This document shows, one piece after another, positions 7,535-16,514 of a stretch of DNA of 64,000 nucleotides. The translations under genes and the position numbers were made by a program. Numbering within the stretch: the stretch's first letter is position 1; every line of letters starts with the position of its first letter. This DNA is from Longispora fulva. GTDB lineage: Bacteria > Actinomycetota > Actinomycetes > Mycobacteriales > Micromonosporaceae. The notes below the pieces were generated by a model. It saw only the letters and a list, made by a program, of their open reading frames with translations, made no database searches and had not been told where the DNA came from. The stretch covers positions 1,550,001 to 1,614,000 of the forward strand of contig NZ_JADOUF010000001.1 of assembly GCF_015751905.1 (NCBI RefSeq). Reading direction: 5' to 3'.

Positions 7535-8527
7535 GTGAGGGCGATCTGGAAGGGCGCCGTGTCCTTCGGCCTCGTGGCGATCAGCGTCAAGCTGTACTCG
7601 GCCACCGAGGAGAAGGACGTGCGCTTCCATCAGGTGCACCGCGCCGACGGCGGACGCATCCGCTACAAGAAGGTCTGCGAGGTGTGCGGCGAGGAGGTCG
7701 GCACAGCCGACATCGTCAAGGGCTTCGACATCGGCGGCGGGGAACTTGTCCTCCTCGACGACGAGGACATGGCCCACCTGCCGCTGAGTTCGTCGCGGGC
7801 CGTGGACGTGCTGGAGTTCGTGCCCGCCGCGCAGATCGACCCGATCCTGTACAACAAGGCCTACTACCTCGAACCCGAACCGGTCGCCGTCAAGCCGTAC
7901 GTGCTGCTCCGCGACGCCCTGCGCACCGGCGAACGGGTCGCGATCGTCAAGGTGGCCCTCCGCCAGCGCGAACAGCTCGCCACCCTGCGGGTCCGCGACG
8001 ACGTGCTGGTCCTCAACACGATGCTGTGGCCCGACGAGGTCCGCACCCCCGACTTCGGATTCCTCGAGGACGACGTGCACGTCCGGCCGCAGGAGCTGGC
8101 GATGGCCGCCTCGCTGATCGAGTCGATGAGCGGGGACTTCGAGCCCTCGGACTTCTCCGACCAGTACCGGGCGGCGGTGCAGGAGGTCATCGACGCGAAG
8201 ATCGCCGGGCGCGAGACCGTGGCCCCGCCCCTCGTCGAGGCGCCCGCCGGCAAGGTGATCGACCTGATGGCGGCGCTCAAGGCCAGCGTCGCGCAGGCGC
8301 GCGCCGGGCACACCGGGGATGCCGAGCGGGAGGTGCCGGCTCCCCGCAAGGCGGCACCCCGCGCGGCCGCCGCCCGCACGGCCGCCCCGCCGGCCGTCGC
8401 CGCGCCGAAGAAGGCCACGGCCAAGCGGGCGCTGAAGTCGGTGCCCGAGCCGGCGAAGAAGACGGCGACGAAGGTCGCTGCGGCACCGGAGAAGAAGGCC
8501 CCGGCCCGCCGGCGCAAGACCGCCTGA
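7535..8527 (+). CDS. ku: Ku, DNA end-binding protein of NHEJ
   Basis: A 330-residue bacterial Ku. The Ku core spans about 1-255 (RAIWKGAVSFGLVAISVKLYSATEEK, YKKVCEVCGEEV, EPEPVAVKPYVLLRDALR, SMSGDFEPSDFSDQYRAAVQEVIDAK). A long Ala/Lys/Pro-rich C-terminal tail (about 265-330) ends in ARRRKTA. Ku rings load on broken ends and recruit the ligase and polymerase; basic tails of this kind in other actinobacterial Ku proteins bind DNA and aid threading. The start is GTG 7535. It is divergent from the ligase gene. The tail is low-complexity and would be expected to vary between relatives. Confidence 0.93.
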   Translation: MRAIWKGAVSFGLVAISVKLYSATEEKDVRFHQVHRADGGRIRYKKVCEVCGEEVGTADIVKGFDIGGGELVLLDDEDMAHLPLSSSRAVDVLEFVPAAQIDPILYNKAYYLEPEPVAVKPYVLLRDALRTGERVAIVKVALRQREQLATLRVRDDVLVLNTMLWPDEVRTPDFGFLEDDVHVRPQELAMAASLIESMSGDFEPSDFSDQYRAAVQEVIDAKIAGRETVAPPLVEAPAGKVIDLMAALKASVAQARAGHTGDAEREVPAPRKAAPRAAAARTAAPPAVAAPKKATAKRALKSVPEPAKKTATKVAAAPEKKAPARRRKTA

Positions 8528-8604
8528 CCCGCCGCCGTCCGGCAGCCCCTGTCACGCTTCGGCCCGGTCCGACCCGTGCCGCTCCGACCCGGGCCGCGAC
8601 GGTG

Positions 8605-8874
8605 TCACCCCACGCGGATCAGCCGGTAGCCGAGCGGCTCGGAGGGATCCTCGATCGCGAGGACGTGCAGGCCGCGGTCGACGCCCACCCGGCGCAGCAC
8701 GTCGCCGAGCGCCTCGTGCACCCCGGCGACGATCAGGTGCGCTGGCCGGCCCCGCGCGGTCTCGTTGATCGCGCGCCGCAACCGTGGGTCGCGCAGGGCA
8801 CGGGCCATCCGGTCAGCGGCCTCACGGTGGTGTCGGTCGGAACTGGCCGGCTCTGTGATCACACGCGCGAGCAT
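8605..8874 (-). CDS. Small hypothetical protein
   Basis: An 89-residue frame rich in Arg, Leu and Ala with no signal peptide or membrane segment. The ATG at 8874 has only a weak ribosome binding site (CCAGG further upstream). The sequence looks like a compact alpha/beta domain (HLIVAGVHEALGDVLRRVGVDRGLHVLAIEDPSEPLGYRLIRVG). I do not recognise the family. It lies between ku and the sigma factor on the sigma-factor strand, 120 bp downstream of the sigma stop. It may be real, but codon bias on this strand is only moderately convincing. Confidence 0.5.
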   Translation of the reverse strand: MLARVITEPASSDRHHREAADRMARALRDPRLRRAINETARGRPAHLIVAGVHEALGDVLRRVGVDRGLHVLAIEDPSEPLGYRLIRVG

Positions 8875-8994
8875 AACCAGACGCCTGGCGGCGCCCTGCG
8901 GATCGCCGCCACGGTCGAACAGGGCGTCCGGTCGGCGACCACGCCGCCGGGGACCGGACGGCCACCGCCGCCGATCACCGGTCTGGCCCGCCGA

Positions 8995-9774
8995 TCACGC
9001 GTCCCCGCTGGTCTCCATCCAGGTGTGCAGCTGGTCCAGCGCCCCGCGCAGCAGCCGCGACACGTGCATCTGGGACAGGGCCACCCGGTCGGCGATCTCC
9101 GACTGGGTCAGGTCCTCGCCGTAGCGGAGCGCGAGGATCCGGCGTTCGCGGCCGGAGAGCCGGGCGAGCAGCGGGCGCAGGCTCTCCCGGGTCTCCACGA
9201 CGTCGAGCGCGTGGTCCTCGGCCCCCAACAGGTCGCCGAGTTCCGCGCCGGAGTCGACCGGGGCCTGCAGGGACACGGCCGTGTACGCCGCAGCGCAGTC
9301 CTGCCCGGCCCGCACGTCCTCCTCGGTGATCCCGAGGTAACCGGCCAGGTCCGTCACGGTCGGGGTCCGGCCGAGCCGCTGGCCGAGCAGCGCGACCGCC
9401 TGGTTGAGTTCGAGCCGGGTCTCCTGAAGCCGGCGGGGTACCCGCACGCTCCAGGCCCGGTCGCGGAAGTGCCGTTTGAGTTCGCCGGCGATGCAGGGCA
9501 CGGCGTAGGCGGTGAAGCCGGGGCCGCGGGCCGGGTCGTACCCGTCGACGCAGCGGACGAGGGCCACCCGCGCCACCTGCACGAGGTCCTCGAGGGCCTC
9601 GCCCCGGTGCGCGAACCGGTGGGCGATCCGGTCGGCCACCGGCAGTGCCGCGGAGATGGCGCGCTCGCGCAGTGCCGCCCGGTCGGGGTGGTCGGCGGGG
9701 AGGGCGTGCAGGTGGTCCAGCGCCGCGGAGATCCGGTCCTCGGCGGGCCGGGTGGTAAGGGCGGTAGTCGACAC
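8995..9774 (-). CDS. SigB/SigF-family RNA polymerase sigma factor
   Basis: A 259-residue sigma-70 family protein of the SigB/F/G group. Region 2 is at about 45-110 (RIAHRFAHRGEALEDLVQVARVALVRCVDGYDPARGPGFTAYAVPCIAGELKRHFRD in parts), region 3 at about 120-180, and region 4 ends the protein with LSGRERRILALRYGEDLTQSEIADRVALSQMHVSRLLRGAL. Sigma factors of this group direct stress and sporulation genes and are normally held by an anti-sigma kinase. GTG 9774 is chosen for its GGAGG ribosome binding site. Divergent from it across 225 bp is an ANTAR-PP2C phosphatase, a sensible partner for releasing such a sigma factor. Confidence 0.9.
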   Translation of the reverse strand: MSTTALTTRPAEDRISAALDHLHALPADHPDRAALRERAISAALPVADRIAHRFAHRGEALEDLVQVARVALVRCVDGYDPARGPGFTAYAVPCIAGELKRHFRDRAWSVRVPRRLQETRLELNQAVALLGQRLGRTPTVTDLAGYLGITEEDVRAGQDCAAAYTAVSLQAPVDSGAELGDLLGAEDHALDVVETRESLRPLLARLSGRERRILALRYGEDLTQSEIADRVALSQMHVSRLLRGALDQLHTWMETSGDA

Positions 9775-9999
9775 GACGTCCACCTCCAGCGAAGCGTCCA
9801 CGGGGCGCGTGGCACCGCGGTCATCGAAGGGATCGCGGTGTCGGTGCCCGCTGCTGGAGCGCCGGAGCAGGCTCTTCGCCCGGGGCCTGGTCTGGACTCC
9901 TGAGCGTGCGCGTCCGCTGATAATCACACTACGCTCGTGCTTCGTCACGTGCGGTGCGCTCAGCTGGACAAATGATCGGACGGCTGATCGGATGGGGCC

Positions 10000-12258
10000 A
10001 TGACGGAGGAAGTACCCGCGAGTACCGATCCGGTGGAAGCGCTTTCGGGCATGGTGGCCCGCCTCCGCAGCGAGCGGGACGGACTGCGCCGGGCGATGCG
10101 CAACCGCGCCGTCATCGAGCAGGCCAAAGGCGTGCTCGTCGAACGGATGGCCATCGACCCGCAGACGGCGTTCGACCAGCTCGTGGAGCTGTCCACCCAC
10201 AGCAACGTCAAGCTCGTCGAGCTGGCCGCCGCGCTGGTCGCCACCCGCGCGCCCGCACCGACCGCCGTCGACGAGGGCCGCCAGCCCGGCGTGGCGGCGC
10301 TCGACCGGCTCGCGACGACGGGGGAGCCCCGCCCGGCGCCGGTCCCGGTGTCCGCGGACCTGGAAGCCCTGCGCGCCCAGCACCAGCTGCTGTCCGGCCG
10401 GGTCGCCACCTCCCGGTCCTACGACGAACTCGCCGAGACCCTGGCCGACAGTGCCGCCGGCTGGCCGCCGCCCAGCACCGTGATGGTGATGGAGAGCGAG
10501 GCCGACGGCGCGCTGCTCCTCCTCGGCGCCTGGGGGTTGTCCGCGGAGTCGCGCAGCCAGTGGGAGCGGGTGCCGCCGATCCAGGACCTGCCGATCGTCG
10601 CCGCCGCCCAGACCCGTTCGCCGGTACTGGTGGCCCACGCCCCCGACGACCGGTGGCTGTCCCGTGCCGTCGTCGCCCTGCCCCTGGTGCGCGACGACCG
10701 GGTTCTCGGCGTCATCAGCCTCGGCTGGGACGCGCCGCTGGTCGTCGACGACGAGGTCCGAACGTACCTGTTCGCGCTGGCTGAGCCGTGCGCCCGCCGG
10801 TTCGCCGAGCTCGCCGCCCCGCCGCCCGGCTCCCCGCACGACGGCGGCGCGGAGGGCCGCACCGACACCAGCGTGCTCCCGCTGCTGGTGGAGGCGTTGC
10901 GCCGGCCGGCGGTGGTGCTCGTGCCCGAGTACGACGACGACCGGATCGTCGACTTCCACGCCGAGTGCGCCAGCCCGGCGGCCTGGGAGCTGGCCACGAC
11001 CGAGGGCTTGGACGCGTCCGACGCCAGTGTCCTGACCGTCCTGCCCCAGCTCGGCAGCCAGGTGCTGCTGCCGGCGCTCGCGGAGGTGGTCCGCACCGGG
11101 GAGTCCCTGGACCTCGCCGACGTGTGGGTTTCCCCGGAACGCGAGGGCCTGCGCGGCTCGTACCTGGTGGACCTGCACGTCGCGCGGCTATGGGACCGGC
11201 TGCTGGTCACCTGGCGGGTGCACGCCGAGGCCGACCTGCTGCACGAACAGCTGCTGTTCTCCGAGGAGGTCCTCGACGCCGGCTCCTTCCGGTGGAACCT
11301 GCGCACCGGCGAGACCCGCTGGTCCCCGGGCCTGTACCGGCTGGCCGGCCGCCGACCCGGCGACGGCCCCTTCCCCGTCGAGCAGGCCGACAGGCTCGTC
11401 GACCCCGAGGACCTCGCCGGGCTGCCCAAGGCCGTGGACGACACCCTGCGCGCCGGCCGCGCCCTGCGGGTCGACCTGCGCGGCGCCGGTCACCTCGCCG
11501 GCCGGCGGCTGCGGGTCACCGCCGAGCCGAGGACCGACCCCGACGGGACACTGTGGGCGGTGCTGGGCACGGTCCAGGACGTCACCCCGACCGGTACCCG
11601 CGACCCCCGGGCCGAGCTGGCGGCCGCCTCCCGCCGGCACCGGCTCCTCGACGAACTGCTCGCTCCGCCGTCCGCCCGGCACGACGCCACCGGGCTGGCG
11701 GTGTCGGCGCGGGCCGGCGGCCTGGGCAGCTGGCACGACATCGTCCCCGCCCCCGACGGCGGCACCCTGCTCCTCGTCGGCGAGGTGGCCGGGGACGGCG
11801 CGGTCGCCGCGGCCCAGCGGCTGCGGCACGCCGCGGCGGCGTACGCGGTCGCCGGCCTCGCCCCGGGCGGCCTCCTCGCCGGCCTGAACGCCTTCCTCCG
11901 CCAGCGCGAACCGGGCCGGACGGCCACCGTCGTGGCCGCCCGGGTCGCACCCGGCGGGCGGACCGTGCGCTGGGCGGTCGCCGGCCAGGTCATCCCGCTT
12001 CTGTACCCGGCGGCCGACGCGCCCCGGGTCCTCGCCGGACCCCTCGGCCTGCCCCTGGGCGTGACCGACGGCGTCGGGTACGACGAGTCCGAGTCGCCCC
12101 TGCAGCCCGGCGACCGGCTGCTGCTCTACCCGGAGGGCCTGCTCGCCGGGGGACTGGCCGGGGGACTGGCGACCCTGCTGGCGGCGCGCGACCCGGACCT
12201 CGAGGCGCTCGCTGGCGGACGCGACCTGTCCCTGCTGCTGGCCGGCGCGACGGACTGA
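10000..12258 (+). CDS. ANTAR-GAF-PAS-PP2C phosphatase, RsbU/SpoIIE type
   Basis: A 752-residue cytoplasmic protein. An ANTAR-like helical domain is at about 30-85 (RNRAVIEQAKGVLVERMAIDPQTAFDQLVELS in parts). A GAF domain is at about 130-270. A long PAS-containing middle is at about 295-540 (FRWNLRTGETRWSPGLYRLAG). A C-terminal PP2C SpoIIE phosphatase runs from about 555 to 750. ANTAR domains bind RNA hairpins and cause antitermination; PP2C domains dephosphorylate anti-anti-sigma factors. Several usual metal-binding Asp residues of PP2C look changed (LVGEVAGDGAVAA in place of GDVxGHG, and GSWHDIV in place of GDWYD), so catalysis may be reduced. The ATG at 10000 follows a GGGG motif. It is divergent from the SigF-like sigma gene. 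Confidence 0.8.
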   Translation: MTEEVPASTDPVEALSGMVARLRSERDGLRRAMRNRAVIEQAKGVLVERMAIDPQTAFDQLVELSTHSNVKLVELAAALVATRAPAPTAVDEGRQPGVAALDRLATTGEPRPAPVPVSADLEALRAQHQLLSGRVATSRSYDELAETLADSAAGWPPPSTVMVMESEADGALLLLGAWGLSAESRSQWERVPPIQDLPIVAAAQTRSPVLVAHAPDDRWLSRAVVALPLVRDDRVLGVISLGWDAPLVVDDEVRTYLFALAEPCARRFAELAAPPPGSPHDGGAEGRTDTSVLPLLVEALRRPAVVLVPEYDDDRIVDFHAECASPAAWELATTEGLDASDASVLTVLPQLGSQVLLPALAEVVRTGESLDLADVWVSPEREGLRGSYLVDLHVARLWDRLLVTWRVHAEADLLHEQLLFSEEVLDAGSFRWNLRTGETRWSPGLYRLAGRRPGDGPFPVEQADRLVDPEDLAGLPKAVDDTLRAGRALRVDLRGAGHLAGRRLRVTAEPRTDPDGTLWAVLGTVQDVTPTGTRDPRAELAAASRRHRLLDELLAPPSARHDATGLAVSARAGGLGSWHDIVPAPDGGTLLLVGEVAGDGAVAAAQRLRHAAAAYAVAGLAPGGLLAGLNAFLRQREPGRTATVVAARVAPGGRTVRWAVAGQVIPLLYPAADAPRVLAGPLGLPLGVTDGVGYDESESPLQPGDRLLLYPEGLLAGGLAGGLATLLAARDPDLEALAGGRDLSLLLAGATD

Positions 12259-12465
12259 CGCGGGCATCCGCCAGGTCGCCGGGGAGAACGGGGTGGCCGT
12301 GACCCCGCCGCAGGACGTGCGGCGCGGGGGCGGCGGCGTAACGTTCCCGTTATCCCGATACGGCCCGGTGGGTCCGGGTGGTGCGCCAGATGAACAACAG
12401 GTGCCGTCCCGGGGCGGGCGCGCGAAGGCCCGGATTCGGCCCCGCCGGTGGTTACGCTGGGCGAC

Positions 12466-13209
12466 ATGTTGGCGAGCAGGCCCGTCCGCGAGGGCGTCCC
12501 GGAGCACGGACGCGTGCCCAAGTACTTCACCGTGAAGGCCCGGCTGGTCAGCCGGCTCGCCGAGCTGGGCGAGGGCGCGCCGCTGCCGGCCGAACGGGAA
12601 CTCGCCGCCGAGTACGCCGTGTCCCGCGCGACCCTGCGCCAGGCCATCTCCGAGCTGATCCTCGAGGGCCGGCTCAGCTCCCAACAGGGCCGGGGCACCT
12701 TCGTCGCCGCGCCGAAACTGATCCAGCCCCTCGGCCTGGTGTCCTACACCGAGGCCGTGCGCACCATGGGCCGCGAGCCCAGCCGGCGGATCGTCACGGC
12801 CGAACGGGTGCCGGCCACCCCGGTCCTCGCCGGCGTCCTCGGCCTGGCCCCCGACGCGGAGGTCATCCACCTCGAACGGGTGCTCCTCGCCGACGGGGAG
12901 CCGATCGGGCTGGAGAGCACGTACCTGTCCGCCGGGCGGTTCGCCACCCTGCTCGACGTCCTGGCGCCGGGCGCGTCGCTGTACCGGTGCATGCGCGAGG
13001 AGTTCGGCGTCGAACTGGCCGAGGCCGAGGAGCAGATCGAGACGGTGCTGGCCAGCCCGCGCGAGGCGGCGCTGCTGGGCGCGAACCCGGCGCTGCCGAT
13101 GCTGCTCGTGCACCGGGTGTCCCACGACGCGGCCGGGACCCCGGTCGAGCAGGTCCGGTCGCTGTTCCGCGGCGACCGGATCGGCTTCCGGACCCGACTG
13201 CGGGGCTAG
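12466..13209 (+). CDS. GntR/HutC-family regulator, DasR-like
   Basis: A 247-residue regulator with an N-terminal winged helix (about 20-90: RVPKYFTVKARLVSRL, LPAERELAAEYAVSRATLRQAISELI, GRGTFVAAPKL) and a UTRA ligand domain (about 95-245: LGLVSYTEAVRTMG ... LAEAEEQIETVLASPREAALLG). Residue patterns through both domains resemble Streptomyces DasR, the repressor of GlcNAc and chitin genes that responds to glucosamine-6-phosphate. A chitosan island starts 6 kb away. The chosen ATG lies 7 nt after TACGCT (12453-12458), so a leaderless transcript is likely; GTG 12448 is an alternative. No consensus DasR site was recognised near the island. A hairpin follows the stop. Confidence 0.85.
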   Translation: MLASRPVREGVPEHGRVPKYFTVKARLVSRLAELGEGAPLPAERELAAEYAVSRATLRQAISELILEGRLSSQQGRGTFVAAPKLIQPLGLVSYTEAVRTMGREPSRRIVTAERVPATPVLAGVLGLAPDAEVIHLERVLLADGEPIGLESTYLSAGRFATLLDVLAPGASLYRCMREEFGVELAEAEEQIETVLASPREAALLGANPALPMLLVHRVSHDAAGTPVEQVRSLFRGDRIGFRTRLRG

Positions 13210-13211
13210 CC

Positions 13212-13242
13212 CCTCGCGGCCAGGCCGGACCCGGCCGCGAGG
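13212..13242. terminator. Bidirectional hairpin between convergent genes
   Basis: Perfect 10-bp inverted repeat CCTCGCGGCC (13212-13221) and GGCCGCGAGG (13233-13242). It fills the 33-bp gap between the GntR stop and the metallophosphoesterase stop, and can act in both directions. Confidence 0.65.
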
Positions 13243-14061
13243 CTAGGCCGGAACCGGCAGGATCTGCCGCAACCCGAGCGGCACGCCCCGCCGGTACTGA
13301 CGCTCCCTCGGGTAGCCGATCGACACCTCCTCGAACCGCACCCCGTCCTCCACGGTGGTGCGCGGGATGTGCAGGTGCCCGTAGACCACCACCTCCGCGT
13401 TGAACCGCAGGTGCCAGTCCGCCGACCGGGTGGTGCCGCACCACTGCGCGAACTCCTGGTACCGCAGCGTCCGGGTCGCCTCCCTGGTCAACGGGAAGTG
13501 GTTGACCAGCACGGTGCGCGCCCCGTCCAGATCCAGGAGCCTCTTCTCCGTGTACTCCACCCGCGCCGAGCACCACGCGGCCCTGCTCGGATAGGGGTCC
13601 GGGAACAGCAGCGCCTCGTCCGTGGCCACGATCCCCGCGTTCAGCGCGATCTCCAACCCCTGTTCGGGGGTACTGGCGCCCTCGGGCATGAACGAGTAGT
13701 CGTACAACAGGAAGAGGGGTGCGACCGTGACCGGGCCGCCCTCGCCGGTGAACACGGGATACGGGTCCTCCGGCGTGTGCACGCCCATCTCCCGGCACAG
13801 CCGCACCAGGTGCTGGTAGCGCTCCTCGCCCCGCAGCGCGTTCGGGTCCTTCGGGTGCGACCACAGCTCGTGGTTGCCCGGGGTCCACACCACGGTCCCG
13901 AACCGGGAGGCGAAGAGCCGCAGGGTGGCCTCCACGTCGGCCACCGCCTCTCCGATGTCCCCGGCCACGAGCAGCCAGTCCTCGTCGGACTCCGGGCGCA
14001 GCCCCTCGACCACCTGCTGGTTCTCCGGATAGCGGACGTGCACGTCACTGATGGCGAACAT
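13243..14061 (-). CDS. Calcineurin-like metallophosphoesterase
   Basis: A 272-residue cytoplasmic phosphoesterase with the metal motifs in order: MFAISDVHVRY (D-x-H), VAGDIGE (GD), TPGNHELW (GNHE), LVNHFPL and YGHLHIP (GHxH). All di-metal ligands are present. Substrates of such stand-alone enzymes include cyclic nucleotides and phosphodiesters; this one cannot be specified. ATG 14061 is preferred because GAGG sits 6 nt before it; the GTG two codons upstream has the same GAGG directly touching it. It is convergent with the GntR gene. Confidence 0.85.
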   Translation of the reverse strand: MFAISDVHVRYPENQQVVEGLRPESDEDWLLVAGDIGEAVADVEATLRLFASRFGTVVWTPGNHELWSHPKDPNALRGEERYQHLVRLCREMGVHTPEDPYPVFTGEGGPVTVAPLFLLYDYSFMPEGASTPEQGLEIALNAGIVATDEALLFPDPYPSRAAWCSARVEYTEKRLLDLDGARTVLVNHFPLTREATRTLRYQEFAQWCGTTRSADWHLRFNAEVVVYGHLHIPRTTVEDGVRFEEVSIGYPRERQYRRGVPLGLRQILPVPA

Positions 14062-14138
14062 CTTCACCCTCGAATCCTACGTGGCCAGGCCGTGCCGATT
14101 TTGTCTTCTGGTTGCGCGAACGGGGCGACAATGGGCCC

Positions 14139-15209
14139 ATGCGCCGACCCGTCCCCGACCCCCGGACAGTGTTCCGCTGGGGCGTGGCGGCGGCGGCCGG
14201 GGCCGGGGGCCTGTTCCTGCTGGCCTGGGCCGTGTACGGCGTCCGGGACCTCCTCGTGCAGGTCTTCATCGCGCTGTTCGTCGCGATCAGCCTCGACCCG
14301 GCCGTCCGCTGGCTGGTCCGGCACCGGATCCGCCGGCCCTGGGCGGTCACCCTCGTGATCCTGTCTGCCGTGCTGTTCGTGGCCGGCTTCCTGCTCGCCG
14401 TCGTGCCGCCGCTCGTCCAACAGGCCCAGAACCTCGCCGCGGACGCCCCGCACTACCTCGACCAGCTGCGCCGGCAGTCCGAACGGCTGCGCCACCTCGA
14501 CGAGAAGATCCACTACCGCGACAAACTCGACGCCTGGCTGCGCACCCTTCCGGCCGCCGTCGGCAGGCAGCTGCTGACGTTCGGCACCCGGTTCTTCGGC
14601 GCGCTCGCCTCGTTCCTGCTGATCTTCGTCCTGTCCCTGTACTTCATGCTCGACCTGCCCCGCCTGGTCGACCTCCTGGTCGGGGCCGTGCCGGAGAACC
14701 GCCGCGAACGGGTCAGCCACGGGGTGCACGTCCTGATCGACAAGATCGGGTCGTACATGATCGGGAACATCGTCATCTCCCTGATCGCCGGCGTCGCCTC
14801 CTTCGTCGCCCTCGAACTCCTCGACGTGCCCTTCGCGCTGCCCCTGGCGTTCCTGGTCGCGTTCACAGACCTGATCCCGATGATCGGCGCGACCCTGGGC
14901 GCGGCCATCTGCGTCCTCGTCGCCGTCGCCTCGGTGCCGCTCTGGCCCCAGGCGATCGGGGTCGCCGGCTTCTTCGTCCTCTACCAGCAGCTGGAGAACT
15001 ACCTGATCGCCCCGCGCGTGATGCGCAACGCCGTGGACATGCCCGCGATCGGGGTACTGCTCGCGGCCCTCGTCGGCGGCCAGATCCTGGGACTGGTCGG
15101 CGCGCTGATGGCGATCCCGCTCGCGGCGGCGATCAAGATTATCTATGTCCGGGGTCGGGAGGCGCGCCGGGAGGCGGCGGCTCCGGAGTCGGAACCGGCG
15201 GGGGACTGA
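14139..15209 (+). CDS. AI-2E transporter-family membrane protein
   Basis: A 356-residue integral membrane protein with about eight hydrophobic segments. It has the typical family middle: a long cytoplasmic helical loop (about 90-140), then LLIFVLSLYFMLDLPRL, SYMIGNIVISLIAGVASFVALELL, LAFTDLIPMIGATLGA and IAPRVMRNAVDMPAIGVLLAALVGGQ, all hallmarks of the YdiK/AI-2E exporter family. The family exports or permeates small molecules; autoinducer-2 transport is shown for only a few members. ATG 14139 lies 6 nt after GACAAT, so it may be leaderless; a TTG nine codons upstream is possible but unlikely. Confidence 0.85.
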   Translation: MRRPVPDPRTVFRWGVAAAAGAGGLFLLAWAVYGVRDLLVQVFIALFVAISLDPAVRWLVRHRIRRPWAVTLVILSAVLFVAGFLLAVVPPLVQQAQNLAADAPHYLDQLRRQSERLRHLDEKIHYRDKLDAWLRTLPAAVGRQLLTFGTRFFGALASFLLIFVLSLYFMLDLPRLVDLLVGAVPENRRERVSHGVHVLIDKIGSYMIGNIVISLIAGVASFVALELLDVPFALPLAFLVAFTDLIPMIGATLGAAICVLVAVASVPLWPQAIGVAGFFVLYQQLENYLIAPRVMRNAVDMPAIGVLLAALVGGQILGLVGALMAIPLAAAIKIIYVRGREARREAAAPESEPAGD

Positions 15210-15315
15210 GGCACCCGCCGCCCCCGGCCCCGTCCGGCAGGCCCCGCGGCCCGCCGGACGTGACCGGACACCCGCCAATTTGGTAGGAAGTGTATGGATC
15301 CGGCACGATAGTCGC

Positions 15316-16494
15316 GTGACGCGGCGACCCGGATTCCTGTCCCTGGCCCTCGCGGCCGTCCTCACGATGTCCGCCTGCTCCGGCGACAAGGGCGCGAAAC
15401 CCGCCCCGTCAACGGCCACCACCCCGGCGAGGAGCACCGTGCCGTTCTCCCTCGCGGTCACCCCGGCGGCGAACGCTTCCGGCCTTCCCCTCTCGACGGA
15501 GATCGGCACAGCGGTGACCGGAGGCAGGGTCACCGGCGTCGAGGTGCTCTCCGCCGGGAAGAGAGTCGAGGGCGCGCTGCGCGCCGACGGCACCGCCTGG
15601 GTCCCGGCCAAGCCCCTGACCCCCTCGACGTCCTACACCGCGACCGTCACGGCCACCGGCGACGACGGCAGGACCGAGTCGCGCGCCACGAGGTTCACGA
15701 CGATGTCGCGGCCCGGGAACCGAGTCGGCACCGGGATGTACCTGTTCTCCGGCGGCACCTACGGCGTCGCCATGCCGGTGGTGGTCGAGTTCGTGGACTT
15801 CCAGGTGCCCGAGGCCGAGCGGGCCGCCGTCGCGCGCCGCCTGTTCGTGACGAGCGATCCGCCGCAGCTCGGCGGCTGGCACTGGTTCGGCGGCAACCAG
15901 GTCCTGTTCCGCCCCAAGGAGCACTGGAAGCCCGGCACCAGGCTCACCGTGCGCGCGGCCCTCGACGGCCACCCGCTCGGCAACGGGAGGTACGGCGACC
16001 AGGAGCGGGCCGCCAGCGTCACGATCGACGCGTCCGCCCGCTCCCTCGAGGTCGACAACGCCACGAAACAGATGGTCGCCAGGAAGGACGGCCAGGTGGT
16101 CCGGACGATGAAGGTCAGCCTCGGCAAGACGTCGACGCCGTCGTCCAGCGGGAACCTCGTCGTGATGGACAAACTCGACAAGACCATCTTCGACTCGTCC
16201 ACCTACGGGGTCCCGGCGACCTCACCCGACGGGTACCGTTCCGAGATCCACTACGCGCAGCGGCTCACCTGGAGCGGCGAGTTCATCCACGCCGCCCCCT
16301 GGTCCGTGGGCGACCAGGGGGTGCGCAACGTGTCGCACGGCTGCGTCAACGTCTCCTGGGAGGACGCCGAGTGGGTCTTCGGCTTCACCGCGATCGGTGA
16401 TCCCGTGACGATCCGGGGGACCGAGCGCACGGTGACGGCGGGCAACGGGTGGACAGCCTGGGATCTGCCGTGGGAGGAGTTCACCCAGGCCTGA
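15316..16494 (+). CDS. L,D-transpeptidase lipoprotein
   Basis: A 392-residue exported enzyme. The signal peptide ends in LTMSAC, a lipobox-like site, so it is probably a lipoprotein. Two Ig-like domains follow (about 40-125 and 130-245), then the YkuD catalytic domain (about 250-375) with SGEFIHAAPW and HGCVNVS, where Cys343 is the nucleophile. These enzymes make 3-3 cross-links between meso-DAP residues in actinobacterial peptidoglycan and are the target of carbapenems. The layout matches mycobacterial LdtA/LdtB. The start is GTG 15316. The next gene is convergent. Confidence 0.9.
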   Translation: MTRRPGFLSLALAAVLTMSACSGDKGAKPAPSTATTPARSTVPFSLAVTPAANASGLPLSTEIGTAVTGGRVTGVEVLSAGKRVEGALRADGTAWVPAKPLTPSTSYTATVTATGDDGRTESRATRFTTMSRPGNRVGTGMYLFSGGTYGVAMPVVVEFVDFQVPEAERAAVARRLFVTSDPPQLGGWHWFGGNQVLFRPKEHWKPGTRLTVRAALDGHPLGNGRYGDQERAASVTIDASARSLEVDNATKQMVARKDGQVVRTMKVSLGKTSTPSSSGNLVVMDKLDKTIFDSSTYGVPATSPDGYRSEIHYAQRLTWSGEFIHAAPWSVGDQGVRNVSHGCVNVSWEDAEWVFGFTAIGDPVTIRGTERTVTAGNGWTAWDLPWEEFTQA

Positions 16495-16514
16495 GGCCGC
16501 GCGCCGGTGCCCGG

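Noticed and set aside
12339-12352. TAACG-TTCC-CGTTA repeat as GntR operator
   Set aside because: Arms of only 5 bp, more than 100 bp before the likely leaderless start; too weak to call.
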